DNA of 64,000 nucleotides, taken from positions 1 through 64,000 of the forward strand of contig JAJEDJ010000049.1 in NCBI GenBank assembly GCA_022821545.1, written 5' to 3'. Made by a program: the position numbers and the translations under genes. Source of the stretch: Caldilineaceae bacterium (GTDB lineage: Bacteria; Chloroflexota; Anaerolineae; Caldilineales; Caldilineaceae). Numbering within the stretch: position 1 is the first letter of the stretch; every line of letters begins with the position of its first letter. The notes beneath the pieces were generated by a model. It did not search any database and was not told where the DNA came from. It saw nothing but the letters and a program-made list of their open reading frames with translations. Below, one piece after another: positions 25,232-34,014 of this stretch.

Positions 25232-26638
25232 ATGCCAACCGTGATCAAGAACGGAACAATTGTCACTGCCGCCGACAGCGTGCGCGCCGATCTCCGCATT
25301 GAGGACGAAAAGGTGGCGTTGATCGGTCTGGATCTGCCCACCGAGGGCGCGCAGGTGATCGACGCCCAGGACAGGCTCCTGCTGCCCGGCGGAATCGACG
25401 TTCATACCCACTTGGAGCTGCCTTTCGGCGGCACCGTCTCATCGGACGATTTCTTCACCGGCCATCGCGCGGCGGCATTCGGCGCAACCACAACCCACAT
25501 CGACTTTGTCATCCAGCCCGTCGGCGGCACGCTCAAGGAGGGCATCGAAACATGGCATGCAAAGGCCGCCGGCAAAGCGGCGATCGACTACGGATTTCAT
25601 GTTGCGATCACCGACCTGCGCGACGACGTCATGGCGGAAATCCCATCCGTCGTCGACGAGGGCATTACCAGCCTCAAGCTCTTCATGGCCTATAAGGGGC
25701 TTTTCCAGGTCGACGACACGACGCTGTTTCGCGCAATGCAGGTTGCCGCCAAACACGGGCTGCTCGTGATGGTACACGCAGAGAACGGAGATGTCATTGC
25801 CGATTTGACAAAGAGGCTTCTGGATGAGGGCAAGACGGCGCCCAGGTATCATGCGACGGCCCACCCCGCCATGGCCGAAGCCGAGGCGACCGGGCGGGCC
25901 GTTGCATTAGCGGGTATCAGCGGCGCGTCTCTCTACGTGGTCCACATTACCTGCGAGGAGGCGGTCGAGCAACTTGCGCTGGGCCGGGCAAAAGGCTTCC
26001 CCGTGATGGGGGAAACCTGCACACAGTATCTGTTTGTCTTTGAGGAGGATCTGGCCAGGCCCGGGTTCGAGGGGGCCAAGTTCGTATGCTCGCCGCCGGT
26101 CCGGCAGCCTAAGGATGCCGTCATTCTCTGGAAGGCGCTGGCGGACGGCGGCCTGCAGGCGATCTCCACAGACCACTGCCCCTTCTGGTATGAGGGCGGC
26201 GTCCATGGACGTATTGCAGGCAAGGAGTTGGGCATGGAAGGCTTTCACCAGATCCCCAACGGCATGCCCGGCATCGAGGACCGAATGCCGGTGATGTGGC
26301 ATGCCGGCGTGGGCAGCGGCCGCTACAACGCCAACCGGTTTGTTGAAATTGCATGCGCCAATCCGGCCAAAATCTTTGGCCTCTATCCTCGTAAAGGTAC
26401 GATCGCGGTCGGCTCCGATGCCGACGTCGTCATTTGGGACGAGAACAAGGAGCGCACAATTTCCGCGGCCACTCACCATATGAACACCGACTATAACGTC
26501 TACGAGGGCATGCGCGTACGCGGCTGGCCGGAGAAGGTACTGCTGCGCGGGAAGGTGATTGTGGACGGGGACGACTGGTTGGGCGCCGCCGGCGGTGGCC
26601 GCTTTCTGCGGCGAAAACCTTTTGCGGAGGTGTTGTGA
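25232..26638 (+). CDS. Dihydropyrimidinase / D-hydantoinase
   Basis: A 468-residue cyclic amidohydrolase. HTHLELPFGG near residue 57 carries two zinc-binding His, SLKLFMAYKG near residue 150 carries the Lys expected to be carboxylated, and VHAENGD and STDHCPF supply further ligands. It opens a hydantoin or dihydropyrimidine ring to the N-carbamoyl amino acid, the substrate of the preceding nitrilase-type gene. The ATG at 25232 follows AAGGAG by 7 bases. The stop overlaps the GTG start of the ABC permease gene (GTGA), tying hydrolysis to import. The usual dihydropyrimidine dehydrogenase is not in this window. Confidence 0.9.
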   Translation: MPTVIKNGTIVTAADSVRADLRIEDEKVALIGLDLPTEGAQVIDAQDRLLLPGGIDVHTHLELPFGGTVSSDDFFTGHRAAAFGATTTHIDFVIQPVGGTLKEGIETWHAKAAGKAAIDYGFHVAITDLRDDVMAEIPSVVDEGITSLKLFMAYKGLFQVDDTTLFRAMQVAAKHGLLVMVHAENGDVIADLTKRLLDEGKTAPRYHATAHPAMAEAEATGRAVALAGISGASLYVVHITCEEAVEQLALGRAKGFPVMGETCTQYLFVFEEDLARPGFEGAKFVCSPPVRQPKDAVILWKALADGGLQAISTDHCPFWYEGGVHGRIAGKELGMEGFHQIPNGMPGIEDRMPVMWHAGVGSGRYNANRFVEIACANPAKIFGLYPRKGTIAVGSDADVVIWDENKERTISAATHHMNTDYNVYEGMRVRGWPEKVLLRGKVIVDGDDWLGAAGGGRFLRRKPFAEVL

Positions 26639-27552
26639 GATTTGCCAAACCTCCATCGTTCAACGCGATCCGCTATTTCATCCTGATCGTCCTCCTGCTG
26701 GCGCTGCTGTGGGAAGCCTATAAGCTTCTGGGCGCCCCGGGGGGCGCGTATTTGCGGGGCACAGTGCCGGCCCAGGCCGACGGCGGCAAGCCGGTCGGTG
26801 TTCTGTGCGGCTCCGTCGGCCTTTGTGAAGTGGAACTGCCGGTGCGCGCCGACGACCGGGCCATGCCGCACGTTTGGGACATCTTTCAGACGATTTTCGA
26901 GCCGCCGCGGCGCGGCAGCGATACGATTCTCCTCACAATTCTGCTGCGGGCCTCCCTCTTTACCTTGCGGGAGGCCGCGTTCGGTTTCCTCTTCGGCGGA
27001 TGTCTCGGCTTCGCCCTGGGGGTCGTCTTCGCGCACTCAGGGCTGTTGGAGCGGGGCCTGCTGCCCTATGTCGTGGCGTCGCAGACCGTTCCTCTGCTGG
27101 CCATCGCCCCGATGGTCGTCATCTGGCTGGGCGGCAGCTGGTTCTCTGTTGCGGTTATCGCTGCCTATCTGACATTCTTTCCCGTTACGATCAATACCCT
27201 GCAGGGCCTGCGCTCTCCGGAACCTACCTCAATCGAGTTGATGCACTCATACGCGGCCACAAAATGGGACATTCTCTGGAAATTGCGCGTCCCGGCTGCC
27301 CTTCCCTTCATCTTTACCGCGCTGAAGGTCTCGGCCACGGCCAGCGTGGTTGGCGCAATCATAGGCGAACTGCCCAGCGGCATCGCCGACGGCCTTGGCA
27401 GGGTCATCCTCAACTTCAACCAATACTACACAACCGGGCCGGAAAAACTGTGGGCCGCCATTCTCTTCGCGTCGCTCACCGGCATGACCTTCTTCCTGGT
27501 CATCGCCGCGTTGGAGCGCAAGTTCGTCCGGAAACGGGTCTCTGATTCGTGA
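26635..27552 (+). CDS. ABC importer permease (SsuC/NMT1-associated type), first of two
   Basis: A 305-residue inner-membrane permease of the BPD_transp_1 family. One N-terminal helix is followed by an unusual 60-residue extracytoplasmic stretch, then five or six helices. The EAA-type cytoplasmic loop, which contacts the ATPase, is around SYAATKWDILWKLRVPAALPF near residue 205. The GTG start at 26635 overlaps the dihydropyrimidinase stop and follows ggagg. The matching ATPase, second permease and binding protein genes lie at 29410-32384, beyond an inverted sulfatase gene. It probably imports the pyrimidine- or hydantoin-like substrate of the adjacent enzymes. Confidence 0.88.
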   Translation: MRFAKPPSFNAIRYFILIVLLLALLWEAYKLLGAPGGAYLRGTVPAQADGGKPVGVLCGSVGLCEVELPVRADDRAMPHVWDIFQTIFEPPRRGSDTILLTILLRASLFTLREAAFGFLFGGCLGFALGVVFAHSGLLERGLLPYVVASQTVPLLAIAPMVVIWLGGSWFSVAVIAAYLTFFPVTINTLQGLRSPEPTSIELMHSYAATKWDILWKLRVPAALPFIFTALKVSATASVVGAIIGELPSGIADGLGRVILNFNQYYTTGPEKLWAAILFASLTGMTFFLVIAALERKFVRKRVSDS

Positions 27553-27573
27553 ACCCGCCGTCGCGATTCAGTT

Positions 27574-29061
27574 TCACCTCCGCATGTCCGTCGCGTGCGG
27601 CACAACGTCACTGGTCTCCATGAACCAGTGCAGCATGCGTTCTCTGAGCGACGCCAGCACATCTTCGTACGCGGGGTCATCGACAAGATTGCGCGTCTCC
27701 CTCGGGTCTGCCTTCAGATCGTAGAGTTCGTCCTGCTCATAGAAACGTTTGACGTACTTGTGTTCGGCGGTTCTGCACATCGCCGCTTTCGTGTGCTCCG
27801 GCCCTTCGCCCATCTGAAGGCGTAGACGCGGCCAGTAGAGGAATCCCGGCCGGGCGTTGCTTTCCAGCTCCATGCACTGGCGCTCTCCTTGCCGGCGGCC
27901 GCCCTCGCAGAAGACCGCATCGCGATGCGAGTCCGTTTCTCCGGCGAGAAGGGGAAGCAGTGAACGGCCAAAGTGGTCGTAACCCGCTTCGATTCCGGTG
28001 AGCGCGTACACCGTTGCCGGGAAATCGATCAGTTCCACCAGCGCGCTGCAGACGCGCGGGACCACAGGTGTTCCCGCAGGTGGTTTCACCAGCATCGGAA
28101 CACGGGTCAGACAGTCCTGAAATGTGTTCTGTGTCTTCTCGACAAGACCGTAGTCTCCGGTGAAATCTCCATGATCGGAGAAGAAAAAAACCAGCGTGTC
28201 GTCGTAAATGCCTGCCTCTCTCAGCGCCTCCAGGACCATGCCGAACTGGTGGTCCACACGCGCGCACATCCCATAGTAGGTGCGCCGCAACTCCCGTAAC
28301 CGCTGCTCCGACCAGCCCTGCATCTGCTGACCGTCAAAAATCCCTTTCATCAGGCTGGGATAGGCGTCCCAACCGCCTGGCGCGTCGCTCGGCGTTGGCG
28401 TACGGTCGCCTATGCGGGCCGGGTCGATCTGGCTGTACCAGGGGTCCTCGACCGCGTACGGCGGGTGTGGATAGGAGAGGGGCAGATATAGGCAGAGCGG
28501 CTGGTCCGGCGGCCTGTTGTTGATCTGCTCGATCGCGCCTTCCACCATGGCCCAGTCGGAGTCGTATGCCACGCTCTCTCCGGCGGGAATCTCGCTCCGG
28601 CCCGCGTAAAAGGAGTAGTAGTTGTCGCCGTTCGGGTCGCCTCGCCACTCTGCCAGCTGGTGCGGGTTCGGCGTGAGTCGTTCCGGGTGGGGCGGGGCGT
28701 ACTTCACGTCGCAGTAGTCGCTGTATCCGTTTTGGGCCGGGACGACGTCGTTCTTGCCGCCCCACCAGACAAAGTAGCCGTTTTGACGCAGTGTCCGCAG
28801 GAGCATTGGTTCGTCCGGGCGCAGCATGTGGAACATGGTTCGGTGGCCGCGCACGTGAGGATACCAGCCGGTCATGAACGAGCACCTGCTGGGCGTACAA
28901 ACTGGATTCTGGCAGAAGGCGTTTGAGAAAGAGACCCCTTCCGACTGCGCAACCCGGTCCAGCACCGGCGTAACGGCACCGGGGTTGCCCATGTGGCCCA
29001 GCACGTCTCCCCTCCACTGGTCCGGGTTGAAGATCAGAATGTGCGGCAATCTGTCGGACAT
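27574..29061 (-). CDS. Type I sulfatase (alkaline phosphatase superfamily)
   Basis: A 495-residue arylsulfatase-like hydrolase. The sulfatase signature CTPSRCSFMTG starts at C55, the residue normally oxidised to formylglycine. FSDHGDFTGDYGL near residue 295 holds the metal-binding Asp/His pair. No signal peptide is evident, so it is probably cytoplasmic. It reads against the flanking transporter genes, separating the first ABC permease from the ATPase, and ends 21 bp after the permease gene. The ATG at 29061 follows GGGGGAG by about 9 bases; an upstream in-frame ATG at 29154 is less likely. The substrate is unknown and no formylglycine-generating enzyme is in the window. Confidence 0.88.
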   Translation of the reverse strand: MSDRLPHILIFNPDQWRGDVLGHMGNPGAVTPVLDRVAQSEGVSFSNAFCQNPVCTPSRCSFMTGWYPHVRGHRTMFHMLRPDEPMLLRTLRQNGYFVWWGGKNDVVPAQNGYSDYCDVKYAPPHPERLTPNPHQLAEWRGDPNGDNYYSFYAGRSEIPAGESVAYDSDWAMVEGAIEQINNRPPDQPLCLYLPLSYPHPPYAVEDPWYSQIDPARIGDRTPTPSDAPGGWDAYPSLMKGIFDGQQMQGWSEQRLRELRRTYYGMCARVDHQFGMVLEALREAGIYDDTLVFFFSDHGDFTGDYGLVEKTQNTFQDCLTRVPMLVKPPAGTPVVPRVCSALVELIDFPATVYALTGIEAGYDHFGRSLLPLLAGETDSHRDAVFCEGGRRQGERQCMELESNARPGFLYWPRLRLQMGEGPEHTKAAMCRTAEHKYVKRFYEQDELYDLKADPRETRNLVDDPAYEDVLASLRERMLHWFMETSDVVPHATDMRR

Positions 29062-29409
29062 GGCGGCATCTCCCCCGTTCTGTTGATGAATCAAAAGCTG
29101 AACAGGCCCGGACATCGGGAAGGACCGCATTTTCGCTGACCGCTGCGGCCTCAAAACTGCGTTTCGGTCCGGTGAGATACCCGGCGCCGATCAGTCCCAT
29201 TCCGATCTCTCGTGACCTGTGGACAGAATACATTATCTGGCGAATCCTCACACAATGAGGAACAGGTGCGACGATTAACAAGCGCGATGATAAACAGGCG
29301 CGCTTTTCTGGGATTGGCTTCCGCGCAAGGCGTATGCTACAATCGACACCACCTCTGGTCCGGACTACACAGATGTCATCCAGCCGCCCCTTCCGTGTAG
29401 AGCGCACTC
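29062..29409. other. Divergent intergenic region with a possible dehydrogenase-gene remnant
   Basis: About 350 bases between the leftward sulfatase and the rightward ABC ATPase. On the minus strand around 29215-29100 a frame reads SREIGMGLIGAGYLTGPKRS, which resembles the NAD-binding N terminus of a Gfo/Idh/MocA protein but then runs out of frame into the sulfatase gene. It may be a decayed gene fragment or chance. No other feature is visible. Confidence 0.3.
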
Positions 29410-30213
29410 ATGACTGAGCCTGTTGTCGTTCTCGAAAACGTCGATATGATCTTTGGAGAAGGCGCCGCAGACCAGGTCCATGCGCTCAAGAAAATCAACC
29501 TGCAAATCCAGCAAAACGACTTCATATCATTGATCGGTCCGTCCGGCTGCGGGAAGTCCACCCTCCTGCGCGTTGTGGGCGACCTGATTCAGCCATCGTC
29601 AGGGGACGCTGCCATCAACGGGAAGAGCGCCCGCCAGGCCCGTCTCGATCAGGACTACGGAATCGTTTTCCAAGCCGCCACGCTCTACGACTGGCGTACT
29701 GTGGCGAAAAACGTACAGCTGCCGTTGGAGTTGATGGCGTTCAGCCGCTCGGAAAGGGACCGGCGCACGCAGGCCATGTTGGAACTCGTGGAACTGACCG
29801 ACTTCGCCGCGCATTACCCCTGGCAACTGTCCGGCGGAATGCAGCAGAGAGTAGCTATCGCCCGTGCGCTCTCCTTTGAACCATCGATATTGTTGATGGA
29901 CGAGCCCTTCGGCGCGCTGGACGAGATGACGCGCGAGCGGCTCAACCTGGAGCTTCTCAACATCTGGCGCAAGACCGGCACCACCGTGCTTTTCGTCACG
30001 CACAGTATCACGGAAGCCGTCTTTCTCTCGACGAGGGTGATCGTCATGTCCGCCCGCCCCGGACGCATCACCGCCGATATCGCCATAGACCTGCCCCAGC
30101 CGCGCAATTCGGAAACTCGCAGCAACGTTCGCTTCTTCGAGTTGGAGACTGAGGTAAGAGATGCGCTGCGCATCAGCGAGGGCGGTCGGGAAGCCGGCAG
30201 CGCGCCGGCATGA
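29410..30213 (+). CDS. ABC importer ATPase (SsuB/TauB type)
   Basis: A 267-residue ABC ATPase of the nitrate/sulfonate/taurine/pyrimidine-precursor group. Walker A GPSGCGKST is near residue 45, the signature LSGGMQQRVAIARAL near residue 140, Walker B ILLMDEPFGALDEMTRE near 160, and the H-loop VTHSITEAVFLS near 195. It powers import by the two permeases encoded at 26635 and 30210. The stop overlaps the ATG of the second permease (ATGA). The ATG at 29410 begins the protein directly in the first beta strand. Confidence 0.92.
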   Translation: MTEPVVVLENVDMIFGEGAADQVHALKKINLQIQQNDFISLIGPSGCGKSTLLRVVGDLIQPSSGDAAINGKSARQARLDQDYGIVFQAATLYDWRTVAKNVQLPLELMAFSRSERDRRTQAMLELVELTDFAAHYPWQLSGGMQQRVAIARALSFEPSILLMDEPFGALDEMTRERLNLELLNIWRKTGTTVLFVTHSITEAVFLSTRVIVMSARPGRITADIAIDLPQPRNSETRSNVRFFELETEVRDALRISEGGREAGSAPA

Positions 30214-31157
30214 GCGAGAACAGGCAACGCATCTGGGCGCCGGTCTTGATCCTCGTTGCGCTCGTCATATTGTGGGAGACGCTGGTAACAGCCTTCAACA
30301 TTCAGCAGTTCTTGCTGCCGAAACCGTCGGCCATCTTGGGCAATCTCGCTCAGATTGTCGTTCTCGGCGGGTCGGCGTCAACAGGGGAATCCGGCGCTGA
30401 GCCCTCCTTGGGCAACCGTTTCTTCGTTGTCCTGCCCGCCGGACTGTCACCGGAAACTGAGGAGAACCTGCGGAACTCCCGCTGGGTGGAGTTTCCGTTG
30501 GCGGGCCGCAGCGTTTCGGTGGCGCCGGGAAGCAACCTGACGCCAATCCTGGCGGCCAGCTGGTTCACGCTGAAAGAGGCCCTGGGCGGAATGGCCATGG
30601 GCACACTGGCAGGCATTGCCGTAGCGCTTGCTACGACGCGTTGGACAGCCACGCGCGAGGCCCTGCTACCCTTTGCCATCGCGGCCAACTCAATGCCGAT
30701 AATCGCCTTTGCGCCGATTATGAACAACTGGTTTGGCATCGGTAATCCGTTTTCCAAAATGGCGATCGTATCGGTGATGATCTTCTTCCCCATCATGATC
30801 AATACCCTGCGAGGTTTGATTTCGGTCGATAGCCGTTCGCTGGAACTGATGCGCTCCTATGCAGCCAGCGACTCCGAAATACTATTCAAGCTGCGCATCC
30901 CAAACGCCCTGCCGTCTCTGTTTAGCGGCCTGAAGGTAGCGGGGGCGCTTGCCATGATTGGGGCCATCGTTGGCGAGTACTTTGGCGGTCCCCGCATAGC
31001 GCTGGGCGTCTTCATTACCCAGGAGGCGGCGTTATTCCGTTTCGCGTCGGCTTGGGCCGCCATTTTAGTCGCTTGTCTGATTGGCATTACAATCTATCTC
31101 GTCATCCTGCTTGCGGAACGGCTGGCCCTGCCCTGGCATCCGGCCTTCCGCGCATAG
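30210..31157 (+). CDS. ABC importer permease (SsuC type), second of two
   Basis: A 315-residue BPD_transp_1 permease. After the first helix there is an extracytoplasmic insertion of about 75 residues (SASTGESGAEPS onwards to about residue 110), larger than usual for the family and parallel to the insertion in the other permease. The EAA-type loop is at SYAASDSEILFKLRIPNALP near residue 215. It overlaps the ATPase gene by 4 bp. The lipoprotein binding-protein gene follows 84 bp later. With the permease at 26635 it probably forms a heteromeric channel. Confidence 0.9.
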   Translation: MSENRQRIWAPVLILVALVILWETLVTAFNIQQFLLPKPSAILGNLAQIVVLGGSASTGESGAEPSLGNRFFVVLPAGLSPETEENLRNSRWVEFPLAGRSVSVAPGSNLTPILAASWFTLKEALGGMAMGTLAGIAVALATTRWTATREALLPFAIAANSMPIIAFAPIMNNWFGIGNPFSKMAIVSVMIFFPIMINTLRGLISVDSRSLELMRSYAASDSEILFKLRIPNALPSLFSGLKVAGALAMIGAIVGEYFGGPRIALGVFITQEAALFRFASAWAAILVACLIGITIYLVILLAERLALPWHPAFRA

Positions 31158-31241
31158 TCAAACGCATATAGGCAGACGCGCAAAGGCTAACGCGCATAGT
31201 CAAGGTCGTCTCACGCGATCAAAGTTCAACAGGAGGGTGTT

Positions 31242-32384
31242 ATGCAGAATCGAAAAATGCTGTTGCTGACCGGGTGCATAGTTCTCGTTCTGGTTATGGG
31301 AGCGTGCGCGGCGCCGGCTGTCCCGGCAACGGAGTCCGCTGCGGAACAGGCATCAGGCGACGCGGGTTGTGCCGAAACTACGGCGGTCAAGTTGCAGCTC
31401 CAGTGGGTGACCCAGTCCCAGTTCGCCGGCTATTTTGCCGCCGTCGATCAGGGATTCTATGCGGAGCAATGCCTGGACGTGACCATCCTTGAAGGCGCGG
31501 TCGATATCGTTCCCCAGCAAGTGGTCGCATCCGGCCAGGCTGAGTTCGGCCTGGCCTGGGTGCCCAAGGTGTTGGCGTCTCGGGCGGAAGGCGCCGATCT
31601 GGTGAATATCGCTCAGGTATTCCAGCGCAGCGGTACGCTCGAGGTCTCGTGGGCCGACGCGCCGGTTGAGACCATCGCCGACATGGCGGGCAAAAAGGTC
31701 GGAACCTGGGGGTTCGGCAATGAGCATGAGCTGTTCGTGGCGATGCGGGCTGAGGGCATCGACCCCAACAACCCGGACGACGTCACTATCATTCAGCAGA
31801 GCTTCGACATGCTGGCTCTGCTCAACCGGGAGCTGGACGCCGCCCAGGCCATGATCTACAACGAGTACGCCCAGGTGTTGGAGGCGGTTAACCCGGAGAC
31901 CGGCGAACTCTATCAGCCGTCCGACCTGGTCGTCATCGACTTCAACGACGTCGGAACTGCCATGTTGCAGGATCATGTATTCGCCCGCGAGTCCTGGCTG
32001 GCGGAGGAGGGCAACGAGGACATAGCCGTTCGCTTCCTCGCCGCCAGCTTCAAGGGCTGGCAGTTCTGCCGTGACAACTTTGACGCCTGCGTGCAGGTTG
32101 TCCTCGACAATGGCCCCACGCTCGGCCACAGCCACATGAGCTGGCAGCTGAACGAGATCAATAAGCTCATCTGGCCTTCGCCGGCCGGAATCGGCGTGAT
32201 GGACCAGGCCCTGTGGGACCAGACCGTGCAGGTGTCCGTTGAAGGCGGCGTTATCTCCGATGTGCCCAGCGAAGGCGCATTTCGCACAGATCTTGCCGAG
32301 TCGGCTATCGCGCTTCTGGAAGGCGACCTGATGGGAGACAGCTACGCGCCCATCGAGGTCGAGCTTGTGGAGGGCGGCGAATAG
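31242..32384 (+). CDS. NMT1/THI5-like ABC substrate-binding lipoprotein
   Basis: A 380-residue periplasmic-type binding protein. A signal peptide ends in the lipobox VMGAC with C22 as the lipidated residue. The mature part begins with KLQLQWVTQSQFAGYFAAVD, the NMT1/SsuA-like opening strand that lines the ligand cleft. This family binds pyrimidine precursors such as formyl-aminopyrimidines, and also sulfonates and related small molecules. An AGGAGGGTG site lies before the ATG. It completes the importer (ATPase at 29410, permeases at 26635 and 30210) next to a dihydropyrimidinase, so a pyrimidine-like ligand is plausible. A strong terminator follows. Confidence 0.9.
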   Translation: MQNRKMLLLTGCIVLVLVMGACAAPAVPATESAAEQASGDAGCAETTAVKLQLQWVTQSQFAGYFAAVDQGFYAEQCLDVTILEGAVDIVPQQVVASGQAEFGLAWVPKVLASRAEGADLVNIAQVFQRSGTLEVSWADAPVETIADMAGKKVGTWGFGNEHELFVAMRAEGIDPNNPDDVTIIQQSFDMLALLNRELDAAQAMIYNEYAQVLEAVNPETGELYQPSDLVVIDFNDVGTAMLQDHVFARESWLAEEGNEDIAVRFLAASFKGWQFCRDNFDACVQVVLDNGPTLGHSHMSWQLNEINKLIWPSPAGIGVMDQALWDQTVQVSVEGGVISDVPSEGAFRTDLAESAIALLEGDLMGDSYAPIEVELVEGGE

Positions 32385-32414
32385 TCGCTCCAACACCGGA
32401 TAACGGCGAGTCGA

Positions 32415-32451
32415 AAGTGGCCGGTAACCAGGGAGTTACCGGCCACTTTTC
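32415..32451 (+). terminator. Rho-independent terminator closing the ABC/catabolic island
   Basis: A perfect 14-bp stem, aagtggccggtaac (32415-32428) with gttaccggccactt (32435-32448), has a 6-base loop and is followed by a short T-run. The flanking A-run on the other side could also allow function on the opposite strand. Confidence 0.85.
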
Positions 32452-32489
32452 GAGGCGCTCTGAGATAGGATAGGGGAAGGAGAGGCAGA

Positions 32490-33098
32490 GTGCGGAGAGT
32501 GCGGGAAGCGGTGACGGCGAAATATGCTGCACAGACCGTGCAGCTTCCGACCCAGGGTGTGTGGACGTATGACGACTATTCCCGTCTCCCTGACGATGGA
32601 AAGCGTTACGAAGTAATACGGGGAGAACTCTATATGTCGGCCGCGCCGCGACCATTGCACCAGCGAGTCATTACCCGACTTTCATTTTTTCTGGAGGGAT
32701 TTCTCGAGAATTCTGCCCAGGGGACAGCCTTCGTTGCCCCCATTGACGTGATTCTTCCGCAAAAACTGGGTGACCCTGTCCAGCCGGACATTGTCGTCGT
32801 TCGCCGCGAAAGTCTCCATATCATTGACGAACTCAACATCCGGGGTGCGCCCGATCTGCTTGTTGAAGTGCTGTCGCCTTCCAATCCAGCCCACGATCGT
32901 AGCCTGAAATACGACCTCTACGCAGAAGCGGGCGTGCTGGAATACTGGATTGTCGACCCCCGCCAACGCACAGTAGAAATCCATCTATTGCGAGATGGAG
33001 CCTACGAACTGGCCGGACAGTGGGGAGTAGGTGAGGTCGCCCGCTCCGAACTGCTGGACGGATTTGCCGTCTCCGTCGATGAGATTATCCCCGCATGA
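32490..33098 (+). CDS. Uma2-family (DUF820) restriction-endonuclease-fold protein
   Basis: A 202-residue Uma2 protein, a PD-(D/E)XK nuclease-fold family abundant in Cyanobacteria and Chloroflexota. GKRYEVIRGELYM is near the start; QPDIVVV, APDLLVEVLSP and KYDLYAEAGVLEYWIVDP supply the predicted D, E-x-L and K active-site positions. Its biological role is not established. The GTG start at 32490 follows AAGGAGAGG. The stop overlaps the ATG of the NmrA-like gene by 4 bp. It starts a new transcription unit after the terminator at 32415. Confidence 0.88.
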   Translation: MRRVREAVTAKYAAQTVQLPTQGVWTYDDYSRLPDDGKRYEVIRGELYMSAAPRPLHQRVITRLSFFLEGFLENSAQGTAFVAPIDVILPQKLGDPVQPDIVVVRRESLHIIDELNIRGAPDLLVEVLSPSNPAHDRSLKYDLYAEAGVLEYWIVDPRQRTVEIHLLRDGAYELAGQWGVGEVARSELLDGFAVSVDEIIPA

Positions 33099-33940
33099 TC
33101 CTGGTGACCGGCGCCGCCGGCAAGACAGGTAAGGCGGTCCTCGACGCTCTGGCCCGGACAGGACACCCTGCGCGCGCCTGGTTGCGCCGTCCCGAACAAG
33201 CCCACGTTCTGAAAGCGGCTGAAACTGTTGTCGGCGACCTGGGAGATTCACGCCTGTGGCAGGAGGCGTGCCGCGGGATTGAAGCGATCTATCTCATCTG
33301 CCCCAACATGTACCCCCGCGAGCTCCAGGTCGGCCGTTTGGCCCTGCAGTCAGCGCGGTTAGCCGGCGTCAAACACATCGTTTACCACTCGGTGCTTCAC
33401 CCGCAAACGGAAGAGATGCCCCACCACTGGCAAAAACTGCGCGTGGAAGAGGAGATCTTTCGCGCCGGCCTGCCCTTCACAATTCTCCAGCCATGCGCGT
33501 ACATGCAGAACCTCTTTGGCTACCTCGATGAAATTGCGGCGAAAGGCAAGTATATTGTACCTTACGACATTCGGGCCCGCTTCTCTCTCGTTGACCTGGC
33601 CGACGTTGCCCTGGCCGCAGCCCGCGTCCTGACCGAATCCGGGCACGATGGAGCGATTTACGAGTTGGCCGGACCCGCGCATCTCTCCTCGGAGGAGATA
33701 GCGTTGACACTGGGCGAACGTCTGGGCAGCCCTGTAGATGCAGTGCAGATATCTCTCGAGGCATGGGAATCCTCTGCCTCCTCCGGCGGAATGCCCACGG
33801 AAACAGTCCGGGCGCTGGCCGCGATGTTCCGATACTACGACAGTTACGGACTGATTGGAAACGGCAACGTCCTGGGCTGGCTGCTGGAACGTTCTCCGAC
33901 GCCACTGTCCCAATGCCTGGCGCGATCGATTCCTGGCTGA
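33095..33940 (+). CDS. NmrA-family NAD(P)-binding protein
   Basis: A 281-residue atypical short-chain dehydrogenase. The N terminus ILVTGAAGKTGKAVLDAL has the GxxGxxG dinucleotide-binding motif, and RRPEQAHVLKAAETVVGDLGD follows the second and third strands. HIVYHSVLHP and PFTILQPCAYMQNL are typical NmrA/QOR2 segments. It is either a quinone or aldehyde reductase or a redox-sensing regulator; I cannot tell which. It overlaps the Uma2 gene by 4 bp. Confidence 0.87.
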   Translation: MILVTGAAGKTGKAVLDALARTGHPARAWLRRPEQAHVLKAAETVVGDLGDSRLWQEACRGIEAIYLICPNMYPRELQVGRLALQSARLAGVKHIVYHSVLHPQTEEMPHHWQKLRVEEEIFRAGLPFTILQPCAYMQNLFGYLDEIAAKGKYIVPYDIRARFSLVDLADVALAAARVLTESGHDGAIYELAGPAHLSSEEIALTLGERLGSPVDAVQISLEAWESSASSGGMPTETVRALAAMFRYYDSYGLIGNGNVLGWLLERSPTPLSQCLARSIPG

Positions 33941-34014
33941 AGCAGTCCCCGTACTAGCTTGAATGCCCCACTCGATGGGGTCGACTTGAGATCACAGTTG
34001 CCCGGAGAACTGTC

